Positions 50,231-60,345 of a stretch of 64,000 nucleotides of DNA are shown here, in pieces. Each line of letters starts with the position of its first letter. The first letter of the stretch is position 1. The DNA lies in the NCBI RefSeq assembly GCF_003573695.1, contig NC_039362.1, forward strand, positions 9,094,227-9,158,226, written 5' to 3'. The translations under genes and the position numbers were made by a program. This DNA is from Papaver somniferum (lineage: Eukaryota > Streptophyta > Magnoliopsida > Ranunculales > Papaveraceae). Below the pieces are notes generated by a model that did no database searches, was not told where the DNA came from, and was given only the letters and a program-made list of their open reading frames with translations.

Positions 50231-52620
50231 TTGGTTGTGACAATCCCTTTTGATGAGAAAATTGAAGCACTTATGAATAATGCTACTGAAAGAAGCAGAG
50301 GGGATCATGTACAACTATCCAAGTTGGATCTGTTACCATCTATGTCTCTAACTCTGAAGAGGTAGAAGCATTCACACTGCTAGAAGCAGCAAAGTGGGTA
50401 GTAAGCTTGAACCGTCAACATTTTTGGATTGAAGGACATTGCAAGGGTGTAATTGAGTTTGCGTGAGGTCATGTAAACACGATTCAGTATAGCAATCAAG
50501 TCATAATATCTGAATATCTAAGGATTTTGAAGTCTTGCGAGCATTTTTTGGGCTTTAATTTCACTCATAAGAGTAGTAACAAAGTAACAGATGCTTTAGC
50601 TAAACAGTCAAGGTTCTCACAAACAACAATAGCGACAAATGCTATATTTTATTCTCTCTGCTTTAGATTCTGATTCTCATTTTTTAGTTTCAAACATAAT
50701 TCCCACACAATATCCGAAAATTGTAAGAAGTTTCTCATATTTCAGTTCACCATACTGAGATAAGCGAATCCAACAGGGTAAACATCCCCTTGTAATCTTT
50801 TTTTTTCTTTGTGTGTGTGTTTTAATATATGAACTTTAAAAAAAAATTGTATGTTTGCACCTTTGCATATATGAATTCGCTCTTATGTTCCCATATTGCA
50901 CAATTGTCACAAGCAGAGACAGAAGCTGCAAATTTGATCATTTCACACGTCGTATTCCTCGGAAGATTCTTCGAATACTACATACCTCCCGCTCACTTTT
51001 ACTCATAGGTCATAACAATCTTCAAGGTTTGGAATTCATCAATAAATTCTCAGGGAAAAAGGTTATATATACTACTAGGTACATATGTTCATGAGATAGA
51101 TGTGTGTAACAATGTTTATTTACTCCTTCAATAGAAGGAGCCACGACCAGTCTTGAGAATCCCTTGCCCCCGAAGCGAATGGTTTTTCAGCTTCATAATT
51201 CATTTTGTTTATCATAATCTTTAAAAATTATAATTTAAGAAATTATGTGTTATACCCATATAATAAATTTTTAATTCGTCTTTACAGGTTAAATTTCTTT
51301 TAGTTAATATTTATCATCATTTTGGAAGGATAACTTATAGTGTTGACTTTCAATTAATATTTGATAAAACCCAAATTTATTTATATTTTTCATTTTCAAA
51401 CTTTTGAAGAGAAATGATGAGCTTAAATATCGGTTTTGATATGCGAAAAAAAAAATGACATGACTTCTTAATTGTTTACATATGAATATATTTCCAAATA
51501 AATATATGTTTTTTGTATATAAGTATCTTTTATGATTTAAAACTTGATATCATGAAGGCATTATATGGGAACACTCAATAATACATTCATATTATGTTAA
51601 TAAATTTACTTTTTGCTTCAGTATTAACTAATTACGAAAATGTTTCTCATGTGTTAGAAACAAATAAAATATCTCACGGTATAAATTTTCTTTTTTTCAT
51701 ATGGATATTTGCCAATAGGGGTGTCTTTCACAGTATGTTTAACTATCAGTTCTAGAGAACTAACAATTCAGTTTCTTTCAAGAGTCTTGGTTGCCCTAAG
51801 TAACTTCTTCATACGTCGGAACGACTATATTTTTTCGCAATTGGCTGCATCTTTTCATCATCTTCGAGGTGATATCAAGCGCTCCTAGATTTGAACGAGT
51901 TCCACTTGGTCATTGGCCTTCTCCATTTGTAGCTAATTTCTTTCTTTGGACAATTAAGTGCATATTCACTTCTTTTGAATGATTCACCTAATAAAACACA
52001 AATAGAGAAAAACAAATGTAATATACAATAATTTGCAAAAATATAAGAAATTACTATAGCATGGATACAATACTAAAAATATGCCCTTAACAAGCATTGC
52101 TCAGTTGAATCCACCAAGCATTGGTATGTCAAGTTTGGTTGTCATATTTTAGTATAAAAAGTCAATTAGAGTCGCTTGATTGAATGTACTAGAGTCAACT
52201 TCATTTAGGTTAGACTAGAAAGTCTAGGAATGTTGAGGCATACAAGTATTACCTTGAACACGTGAAGATCGTGAAGACGTATCGATTAAAATGATTGAAC
52301 ACATCATCCTTCCACTTGAGGTTAGTGATACTGACTTGACTTGTCTCCATTCATATCGTTGCATTCAATTCTTTTAAGATTTAAAACATAACATGCGAGG
52401 TTTAATTTAATACTCTAGTATTATACTTGGTCATTTTTTTATGATCAAAGTGTCAAGGAAGAATATTTGATTACGGAGTATAACATTTATCTTTTGAACT
52501 TTGTAAATGTGACATCGAAATAATTTCCGTAACTCGTTACTTGATTGTTTATTGAATATATGTTTGATTTCATCTTATGAAACTATGTTTACATATGTTT
52601 AACGGAAGTGCATATGCGAA
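50231..52620. repeat. Direct duplication, copy 1 (2.39 kb)
   Basis: It runs from TTGGTTGTGACAATCCC to GCATATGCGAA and is repeated at 53557-55886 with scattered substitutions and indels. It contains an RNase H-like remnant near its left end and AT-rich noncoding DNA after that. Confidence 0.85.
50365..50640 (+). pseudogene. RNase H-like (RVT_3 type) remnant, copy 1
   Basis: In interrupted frames one reads LLEAAKWVVSLNRQHFWIEG, then CKGVIEF, then CEHFLGFNFTHKSSNKVTDA followed by LAKQSR. This fits the RNase H-like domain found in plant LINE-derived proteins, which usually ends in a N-x-x-A-D-x-L-A-x-x-A pattern. A stop and frame changes show it is not functional. Confidence 0.6.
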
Positions 52621-53556
52621 GATGAGGCTGTGGAAGCAGCAATATGAGCAAATCAGCTGAATTCCAATGTCATCCAAATTGAATGAAACCGCGCTGATAT
52701 CATCAAAGCAATCAACGGAGACACATGTTACATCAACTTGAAAGCAAGATTAAGACTTACAAGCAAATATGAGGAAGGTCAGAAAAATGGAGAGGACAAA
52801 TCTTTTCTTTTTTTGGTTTGTTATTAAAAAGACCAATCAGGCTACAGTTGCATTAGCCTCTAGGACCAATTCAAAGATTTTTGTTTGATTTTTTAAATTT
52901 GGATCGGCGAAGGAACCGAATCATAATCAAGATCATGAGGATAATGAACCTTAACTTCCAGCTTTTCATATTTCAATATAAATTTTTAGATTTCAATGTA
53001 AATTTTTATTATTAGAAAAAAAGTATCAAAAGAATATTCATAAACGATTCAAGGGATAGTGTCATCGTAGTAAATGTGTACCCTAGAAAGAGTAGCCCCT
53101 AACAAAAATAGGGGTGGGTGCGTTGTCGAAAAACCCATGAATAAATGAAACGAGAAGAAGAAAATAAATCAAAATAAATTTTCTTCTAGTTCTTCTTCCC
53201 CCCTAAAGAAACCCTAACACAAAAAAATAGAGTCTGAATATTTTCTTCAACGATCGGAAGGCACATCCGATGGCAGAACTAAATGCCAGACTACTGCAAT
53301 GATTTCTGAGAAAGGAGCGTTTATTGACTATTGTGGTACCATATAAGGGGGAATTCTTACCTCCAAGTCTCCTGCCTCCGTCGTCCAGAGCTCGACAACC
53401 AAATTAATGAAAGCAACTGTTATTTCATATAAGAAGTTGATAGCTAGGGAAACAGTGTACTTAGATGAAGCCAGGGAATTTATTAATGGCGAAGTCGTTG
53501 ATGAAGATAAGGAAAACCAGGTAAATCAATTTTAGGGTTTGTGTAAATTCTTTATA
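52621..53556. other. Spacer between the duplicated copies; possible exon at about 53390-53520
   Basis: A plus-strand frame encodes LMKATVISYKKLIARETVYL and EFINGEVVDEDKENQ, then a GTAAAT donor-like site at about 53521. This could be an exon of an unknown gene. Otherwise the spacer is AT-rich with no recognisable feature. Confidence 0.3.
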
Positions 53557-55886
53557 TTGGTTGTGACAATCCCTTTTGATGAGAAAATTGAAACACTTAT
53601 GAATAATGCTAATGAAAGAAGCAGGGGGGCTCATGTACAACTATCCAAGTTGGATCTGGGACCATTTATGCCTCTAGCTCTGAAGAGGTAAGCATTCTCA
53701 CTGCTAGAAGCAGCAAAGTGGGTAGTAAGCTTGGACCGTAAACATTTTTGGATTGATGAGATTGCAAGGGAGTAATTGAGTTTGCGTGAGGTCATGTAAA
53801 CACGATTCAGTAGAGAAATCAAGTCATAATCTATGAAGATCTAAGGATTTTGAAGTATTTTGAGCATTTTTTGGGCTTTACTTTAATTCATAAGAGTAGT
53901 AACAAAGTATCAGATGCTTTAGCTAAGCAGGCAAGGAGTCAAGGTTCTCACAAACAACAATGGCGAAAAATGCTAAATTTTATTCTCTCTGCTTTAGATT
54001 CTGATTCTCATTTTTTACTTTCAAACATAATTCCTACACAATATCTGAAAATTGTAAGAATTTTCTCATATTTCAGTTCACCATACTAAGATAAGCTCCG
54101 CCAATAGGGTAAACAACCCCTTGCAATCTTTTTGTTTCTTTGCATGTGTGTTTTAATATATTAACTTTAAAAATAAAAAATAAAAAATGTATGTTTGCTC
54201 CTTTGCATACCTGAGTTTGCTCTTATGTTCCTATGTTGCACAATTATCACAAGCAGAGACAAAAGCTGCAAATTTGGTCATTTCCCGCGTCATATTCGGA
54301 AGACTCTTCGAACACTACATACCTCCCGCTCACTTTTACTCGTAGGACGAAAAAATCTTCAAGGTTTGGAATTCATCAATAAATTCTCAGGGAAAAGTTT
54401 CAATGAAAGGAGTCGGGCCAGTCTTTAGAATCCCTTGCCCACGAAGCGAATAGTTTTTTCTGCTTCATACTTCATTTTGGTTTTTCATAAACTTTAACAA
54501 TTATAATTTGATAAATCATGTATTATACCCATATAATAAATTTTTAATTCGTCTTTACAGATTAAATTTCTTTTAGTTAATATTTATCAGCATTTTGGAA
54601 GAATAACTTATAGTGCTAATTTTCAATTAATATTTGATAAAACCCATATTTGTTTATATTTGTCATTTCCAAACTTTTGAAGAGAAATGATGAGCTTAAA
54701 TATTAGTTTTGACATGCGGAAAAAAAAATGACATGACTCTTTAATTGTTTACATAGGAATATATTTCCATTTTTTTTTTGTATATAAGTATCTTTTATGA
54801 TTTAAAATTTGATATCATGAAAGCATTCATATATGGGAACACTCAATAATATATTCCTAGTATGTTAATATATTTACTTTGTGCTTCAATATTAACTAAT
54901 TACGAAAATGTTTCTCATGTGTTAGAAACAAACAAAACATCTCACGATATAAATTTTCTTTTTTGCATATGGATATTTGCCAATAGGGGTGTCTTTAACA
55001 GTATGTTTAACTATCAGTTCTAGAGAACTGATAGTTCAGTTTATTTCAATAGTCTTGGCTGCCCTAAGTAACTTCTTCATATGTTGGAACGACTACATTT
55101 TTTCGCCATTGGCTGCGACTTTTCGTCATCTTCGAGGTGATATCAAGCGCTCCTAGATTTGAACGAGTTCCACTTGGTCTTTGGCCTTCTCCATTTGTAA
55201 CTAATTTCTTTCTTTGCAAAATTAAGTGCATACTCACTTCTTTTGAATGATTCACCTGATAAGACACAAATAGAGAAAAACAAATGTAATATACAATAAT
55301 TTGAAAGAATATAAGCAATTACTAGCATGGATTCGACACTAAAAATATGCACTTAACAAGAATTTCTCAGTTGAACCCTCCAAGCATTGGTATGTCAAGT
55401 TTGGTTGTCATATTTTAGTATCAAAAGTCAATTAGAGTCGCTTGATTGAATGTACTAGAGTCAAATTCATTTAGGTTAGACTAGAAAGTCTAGGAATGTT
55501 GAGATATACAAGTATTACCTTGAACACGTGAAGATCGTGAAGACGTATCGACTATAATGATTGAACACATCATCCTTCCACTTGTGGTTAGTGATACTAA
55601 TTTGACTTGTTTCCATTCATATCGTTGCTTTCAAATCGTTTAAGATTGAAAGCATAACATGCGAGGTTTAATTTAATACTCTGGTGTTAGACTTGGTCAT
55701 TTTATTATGATCAAAGTGTCAAGGAAGAATATTTGATTACAAAGTATAACGTCTATCTTTTGAACTTCTTAAATGTGACATCGACATAATCTATGTAACT
55801 CGTTACTTGATTGTTTATTGAATATAGGTTTGATTTCATCCTAGGAAACTATGTTTACATATGTTTAACGGAAGTACATATGCGAA
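53557..55886. repeat. Direct duplication, copy 2 (2.33 kb)
   Basis: This is the partner of 50231-52620, with a period of 3326 bp. It carries a 28-bp palindrome (arms AACTATCAGTTCT and AGAACTGATAGTT, two-base centre) near 55005-55035, which is decayed in copy 1 near 51738-51768. Confidence 0.85.
53690..54085 (+). pseudogene. RNase H-like (RVT_3 type) remnant, copy 2
   Basis: It carries the same remnant as copy 1: AAKWVVSLDRKHFWIDE, then FEHFLGFTLIHKSSNKVSDA and LAKQARSQG. Part of it (53850-54089) is an open frame of 79 codons, but the upstream part is broken by stops, so it is a relic. Confidence 0.6.
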
Positions 55887-56400
55887 ACTTGTTTCGTAAT
55901 TGAAATCAAATAAATAGGCGTTTTGATCCGATTTTCATTGAAGAGCTATTAGATGACCAATTCAGACATAAGTAAGAACTTTGGCATCTTGAATTATGTT
56001 GAGAGTTATGGTAGAACTGACATTTACCTGGTTTGGGATATCTGGTAAGTATTTTTTTCCTCACTACATTTCATTGGAAAAGCTCTAAGTAAAACCTGCA
56101 CCATTAAAGCCCATTGTACATATCAAGCCACTTAGGCCTATTCCTATGCGTATGCCAAATACTGTTTTTTGGAATATATGCACCCACTATGGGTATGCCA
56201 AACTGCCAAACTCATATGCCAATATGCCAGGAATAACATATAGGCATACACGACAGATTTCCCATCGAGCGATAGAATGTCCATCGCTCGATGGTCAAGC
56301 CATCGCTCGCTGGTCATTAAATCGCTGACGCCAGTCAACCTGTCGTTCGTCTCTTAGATCATCGCTTACCAGATCTTCATCCAACGGCTAGTATTCCCCC
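55887..56400. other. Promoter-side region with a 12-bp inverted repeat
   Basis: CCATCGAGCGAT at 56262-56273 and ATCGCTCGATGG at 56283-56294 form an inverted repeat with a nine-base loop. CATCGCTCG recurs at about 56302. The stretch 56135-56250 repeats the word ATATGCCA several times. No gene is seen. The region lies directly upstream of a TATA box. Confidence 0.5.
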
Positions 56401-56408
56401 TATAAATA
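56401..56408 (+). promoter_or_regulatory. TATA box of the ORF at 56509
   Basis: TATAAATA lies after a CCCCC run and 108 bp upstream of the ATG. A CT- and CA-rich leader follows. Confidence 0.55.
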
Positions 56409-56508
56409 ACTTTTCAATCTCATTTCAACTCACACCAGAATTTATAAATCTCTATACAATTTCTCAATCTACAATTCTTTTCATCACTATTCCAATTCCT
56501 CAGAGAGT

Positions 56509-57072
56509 ATGGATGATAATATGAGCACTTATGAGTTCGTAGCAAACCATAGTGCTGTCGCAAATCGAAGAGCTGTTGATCGTTCCCATGTGGATAATGA
56601 AATTAGGATAAGTCAAATTAGATTTAGAAATCAAAATAGGAGAAGTCAAATAAGGCGGAAACCAAAATTCAATGTTGCAGGAGATGGATGTATTTGCAGG
56701 AATTATGTTTATTCTATTGAGGATATTATATTAGGAAAGGCCTTACATCACCAAACATTATGGCAAATGAGTTTTGGGAAATTTCAAGAAGAAACAATGA
56801 ATCTCAACAATCGTGATGTTTCAGAATTGAGTCAACACTTCAATACAATCCATAAGGAAGTTAATAGATTTGTTGCTTTACTTCATCAAGAAGGTCCAAA
56901 TTTGAGGAATGGTGAACCCATGATGGAATTTCAACAAAGGTGTCGTGTGGATGGTGCAACTATGATGGAACTTCAACGTAGGTGTCGTGCGGAATATCGC
57001 CGCATCTACGAAAAAGACTTCCGGTTTGAAAATTGTTTCGACATTTTAAAACGTTTGCCCAAATATTTGTAA
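56509..57072 (+). CDS. NAM-associated/SANT-like protein, intact 187 codons
   Basis: A complete frame runs from ATGGATGATAATATGAG to TAA with a TATA box and leader upstream, so it looks expressible. The N-terminal 60 residues are Arg/Asn-rich (NRRSQIRRK). The middle (YSIEDIILGKALHHQ, ELSQHFNTIHKEVNRFVALL) is probably helical. A repeated MMEFQQRCRVDGATMMELQRRCR segment and a C-terminal YEKDFRFENCFDILKRLPKY follow. The last part resembles the C-terminal motif of NAM-associated proteins and of accessory proteins of plant DNA transposons, like 29427-29789. DNA binding is inferred. It could be the accessory gene of a non-autonomous transposon. Confidence 0.5.
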   Translation: MDDNMSTYEFVANHSAVANRRAVDRSHVDNEIRISQIRFRNQNRRSQIRRKPKFNVAGDGCICRNYVYSIEDIILGKALHHQTLWQMSFGKFQEETMNLNNRDVSELSQHFNTIHKEVNRFVALLHQEGPNLRNGEPMMEFQQRCRVDGATMMELQRRCRAEYRRIYEKDFRFENCFDILKRLPKYL

Positions 57073-57204
57073 TGCATTTCTCGATTGTCCACTAAATATT
57101 AGGTTTTAATATTTAAATGTAAGATTGAATTAAGAATAAAATTAATCTTAATTTTAAACATTACTCGTCAAATTTTCAAATTCATAACTTCCATATAATC
57201 ATAG

Positions 57205-57588
57205 TCATTTCTTACAAGACATAAAACTAGACAATAAGATTTTCAAATATAGACTGTAAAAATAAAAATTTGGGACAATGTTCTTCATCTTGTTAATCTT
57301 CTTCATTTCACCAAATTTCCAATCAATGCGTTCATGAACGGATTCTCCTTTGTTTATCTTCTTCTTTGGCTTCAAATTTGTTTTGCCTTGATTTTCCTTG
57401 CCTTGAACTTTTCTTTGCCTTTTCTTAGTTGCGGTTTTGACTTGATTGATATCCAAAACTCGGAGACTTCTTTGTTTCTTACTTATTTCTTTATACTTAT
57501 CACATATCTTCTTAACGGCACCTTCAAGCACTACTCCCGAAAAACCAAGTTGTGTTGCCGAATCAAGTTGGGTTTGAAATTGTGACAT
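57205..57588 (-). CDS. Unrecognised basic protein, 127 codons
   Basis: This is an open minus-strand frame convergent with the gene ending at 57072. MSQFQTQLDSATQLGFSGVV is followed by a Lys-rich central part (KKRQRKVQGKENQGK, KKKINKG) that looks nuclear-localising. I do not recognise it. The convergent pair with a 130-bp gap resembles two accessory ORFs in one small transposon, but I could not define terminal repeats. A real but unknown host gene is also possible. Confidence 0.35.
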   Translation of the reverse strand: MSQFQTQLDSATQLGFSGVVLEGAVKKICDKYKEISKKQRSLRVLDINQVKTATKKRQRKVQGKENQGKTNLKPKKKINKGESVHERIDWKFGEMKKINKMKNIVPNFYFYSLYLKILLSSFMSCKK

Positions 57589-58013
57589 TTGGGAAATTTC
57601 AAAAAAATAAATTAGATTGACAAAGAGAGAAATAGAGAAATTTTGATTAAGAAAAGAGAATTAGAGAAAAAAAAAATTGTGTAAAAATTTTGGGGTAAAC
57701 ATTTGAATTTGAAAATTACCTATTTATATCGATAAAGAACTAACCGCTGGCGCTAGAGTTTCTAGCGAGCAATATTATGAATTACGCCAACGATAAAAAC
57801 AAACTCTAGTGCTCAGTAAATGATACCAGGTGGCATGGTAAATGAGTTTGTTCTTTATTCTTATGACATGGGACCCACAAAGAAAACGCATTAGAAAACC
57901 GAAAAAGACGCAGAAGAATACAGAAGCGCGCTCTCCCTTCTTCTTCTTCTCCTCCTCCTCCTCCGATATCCGCATTATCCGAGAAAAATAGTTCACGATT
58001 TCCGCCTCTCGTC
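57589..58013. other. Intergenic region
   Basis: It contains AT-rich DNA, a CTTCTTCTTCTCCTCCTCC tract at about 57940-57962, and the promoter side of the downstream callose synthase-like gene. No ORF is supported. A minus-strand frame at 57775-58092 overlaps the promoter and looks spurious. Confidence 0.4.
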
Positions 58014-58020
58014 TATAAAT
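58014..58020 (+). promoter_or_regulatory. TATA box of the callose synthase-like gene
   Basis: CTATAAATACG is followed by a pyrimidine-rich leader (58040-58130). An intron probably lies in the 5' UTR, ending at an acceptor-like GATTTAG near 58976. Confidence 0.45.
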
Positions 58021-58736
58021 ACGCCTTGCTCTTACACTGGAAACTTCTTTTTCCAGTCTTCCCATTTTCTCCTCTTTCTCTTTCCCTCTCAAAATTTCTC
58101 TGAAATTCTTCTCTGTAGCTCTAGTTTTTCCTCACATCATCAATCGCTTGATGAGAGTTTTAATAGACGAAGACGAAATACGACGTGTAAATCTTACTTT
58201 TCAGTAAAATTTTATCAGTTCTTGAGGTGATTTTAGTGTTCTTGAGATGAATTTATCGATTTTTTTCAGATCTTTTTTTTGTGCATTTTTGATAATAGAT
58301 CAACTATATCTGATTTTACTTTTTTTTAATAAGTGATGATGATCGAACTTCATCTGATTTTAGTGTTTTGAGAGATTTCTTTACTAGGTTGAGTTTCCTT
58401 GGTGTTAAGTAATTTCTAGGGTTAAGTTTAGATTATCATAATGGAAATGCAAGTTTTAGTTTGAGGTTTGAATCGTTTGATATCGTCTATTCAGTTCGAA
58501 TTGTAGATTTGAAGAACATGTTTCTTGAAGAAGAAAGCTAGTTATCATCGTTTATTGTTAAAAATAGCTGAAATTAGTAAGATCACCATCACTTGAAAGC
58601 TTTATTTCACTGTTATGTACTTTGTTGTTAGATCCAAATCTCACCGCATGTATGTATTGTTAGCTAGATCCAATTTCCTTTACCGTGAAATTGGTTCCTG
58701 AACTATTTTGTTTGTAATATCTTTTGTTCACTTTAT

Positions 58737-58858
58737 AGGTATTGTTAGTTGTTGAGTTTCTTACATATATGTTATTATCAAATGCTACTGCTTATAGGTA
58801 TTGTTAGTTGTTGAGTTTCTTACATATTATATTATTATCAAATGCTACTATGAGTGCA
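58737..58858. repeat. 61-bp tandem duplication in the 5' UTR region
   Basis: AGGTATTGTTAGTTGTTGAG and the following 40 bases occur twice, at about 58737 and 58798, with small differences. They fall in the presumed 5' UTR intron of the callose synthase-like gene. Confidence 0.75.
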
Positions 58859-59032
58859 AGGATTAGATTGCTTAATCTAAATATGAGAAACAACTGAAAC
58901 GAATTTGTTTTGGTAAATGCCTGAATCTTGAAGTAGTCGTAATGTTTGTACACTAACTAATTTTCGTTGGATTTAGGTTTGTTTTGTGGTTGGCATCGGA
59001 ATCTGATCAACTGAGAGCATTATTACCATATA

Positions 59033-59471
59033 ATGGCATCAGGGCAGCACGATCCCGAAGCATCAACATCATCAGGTCCACGAGGTTTGACCAGTAGGCC
59101 GTCAACAAGTACTGCCACAACAACTTTCTGGTTGGAAGTCTTTGATAATGAAGTTGTGCCGTCTTCGCTTGGTAGCATTGTCCCTATACTCCGTGTTGCA
59201 AGTGAGGTCAAACCTGAACGCCCTCGTGTTGCTTTTATTTGTAAGTGTCATCACTATACTGAACATACGAATTTTCCAGAGTTAGTCCGTTGGTTTTTTG
59301 TCTCTTTTTTATTATGTAGATTAAAGTTTATTTACTGAAGAACTGCGTGTTTTCGAACTCTAATTACAAGGTCGATTATACGCGTTTGAGAAAGCTCATA
59401 GATTAGATCCAAAATCCATTGGTAGAGTTGTACGACAGTTCAAGACAGGTCTCTCCCAGCGATTAGATCGA
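59033..59471 (+). CDS. Callose synthase (glucan synthase-like), first two coding exons
   Basis: Exon 1 is 59033-59240 (ATG at 59033, donor GTAAGTG) and exon 2 is 59371-59471 (acceptor TTACAAG, donor GTAAGA). Joined, they give 103 codons in frame. The product starts MASGQHDPEAS and then reads EVVPSSLGSIVPILRVASEV, PRVAFICRLYAFEKAHRLDP and VVRQFKTGLSQRLDR. This is the conserved N terminus of plant callose synthases, large membrane enzymes that make beta-1,3-glucan at the plasma membrane, cell plate and plasmodesmata. The full protein would be about 1900 residues. The rest is not in the window, and a Ty1/copia element begins 354 bp after exon 2. The gene may be intact with a large intron or disrupted. 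Confidence 0.85.
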
Positions 59472-59825
59472 GTAAGAGATTTCTCCCTGCTCTCTTTATG
59501 CTGTATGTGCTGTCAGTTTCAGTTTCAGTTTTGAACTGAAAAAGGAATATCTAGCAACACATAATCTATCCCACAATAGATATTTCCACAACCGTGTACT
59601 TCATGGTTCTGTTATTTACTTTTATTGTTGGAACAAACTATCTTTCTTCACTCTTAATTTGTTCCGTTAACTGCTCTGCATATTGTCAATAAGATTTGAA
59701 AGCTGAAAGACTGGTTCACTACAGTTGACACCCCCGAGCTCCAACATATAGTTGTCACACAGCTTCTCAACATTTGCCTGTTTATCTTAATGTGCAATTC
59801 TTAGATCCAGAATAAGACTACGAGT

Positions 59826-60297
59826 TGTTAAAAATACAAATTAATTTGTGATCATTATTCTAGAATAATCTTGAAGTTCCCTAGACTAGGTAAAGCCCAA
59901 TACATTCTAGAGTTTTTGGGCCTCTAGAGTCTTCTTTTTAGTCACATGTAATCTAGAGAATTCTTTCTCTAGAATTCTCTTAAGGCATAGTAGATCATAG
60001 TCTCTAGAATTTTCATTTCTAGAGTTTTCTTCACTAGGCCTATAAATAGGCACTCCATGGTTTCATTTTGATCATCCACAACTCAAGTGAGTGAGTAAGT
60101 AGTAAGAGTGAGAGCTAGAGTTTAGAGTAAGAGCCAAAGTGCCTCTTTGTAAACAACTAGTGTAAGCCAAAGTTGCTACACAAGCCTCTTGTAATATTTT
60201 CATTTTCATATTAATATAAGCCTCACCTTTCAATTAACCAACCTCTCTTCCTAAATACATTTCCATAAACCCATCACATTTCCGCATTGCGCCAACA
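59826..60297 (+). repeat. 5' LTR of the Ty1/copia element
   Basis: It begins TGTTAAAAATAC and ends GCGCCAACA, 472 bp. A TATA box (TATAAATAGG) is at 60041-60050. The U3 contains many TCTAGA(G/A)-type words (CTAGAATTCTC, TCTAGAGTTTTC) that could be protein-binding repeats. Confidence 0.85.
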
Positions 60298-60301
60298 AAT
60301 T

Positions 60302-60313
60302 TGGTATCAGAGC
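60302..60313 (+). other. Primer-binding site (initiator tRNA-Met)
   Basis: TGGTATCAGAGC lies four bases after the LTR. It is the standard primer-binding site of plant copia elements, complementary to the 3' end of initiator tRNA-Met. Confidence 0.9.
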
Positions 60314-60345
60314 AAACCTAACCCAGTAATCCTAAAACTCTACTC

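Noticed and set aside
57775..58092. Minus-strand ORF over the callose synthase promoter
   Set aside because: It overlaps the TATA box and a CTTCTTCTCCTCC tract; it is most likely a shadow of low-complexity sequence.
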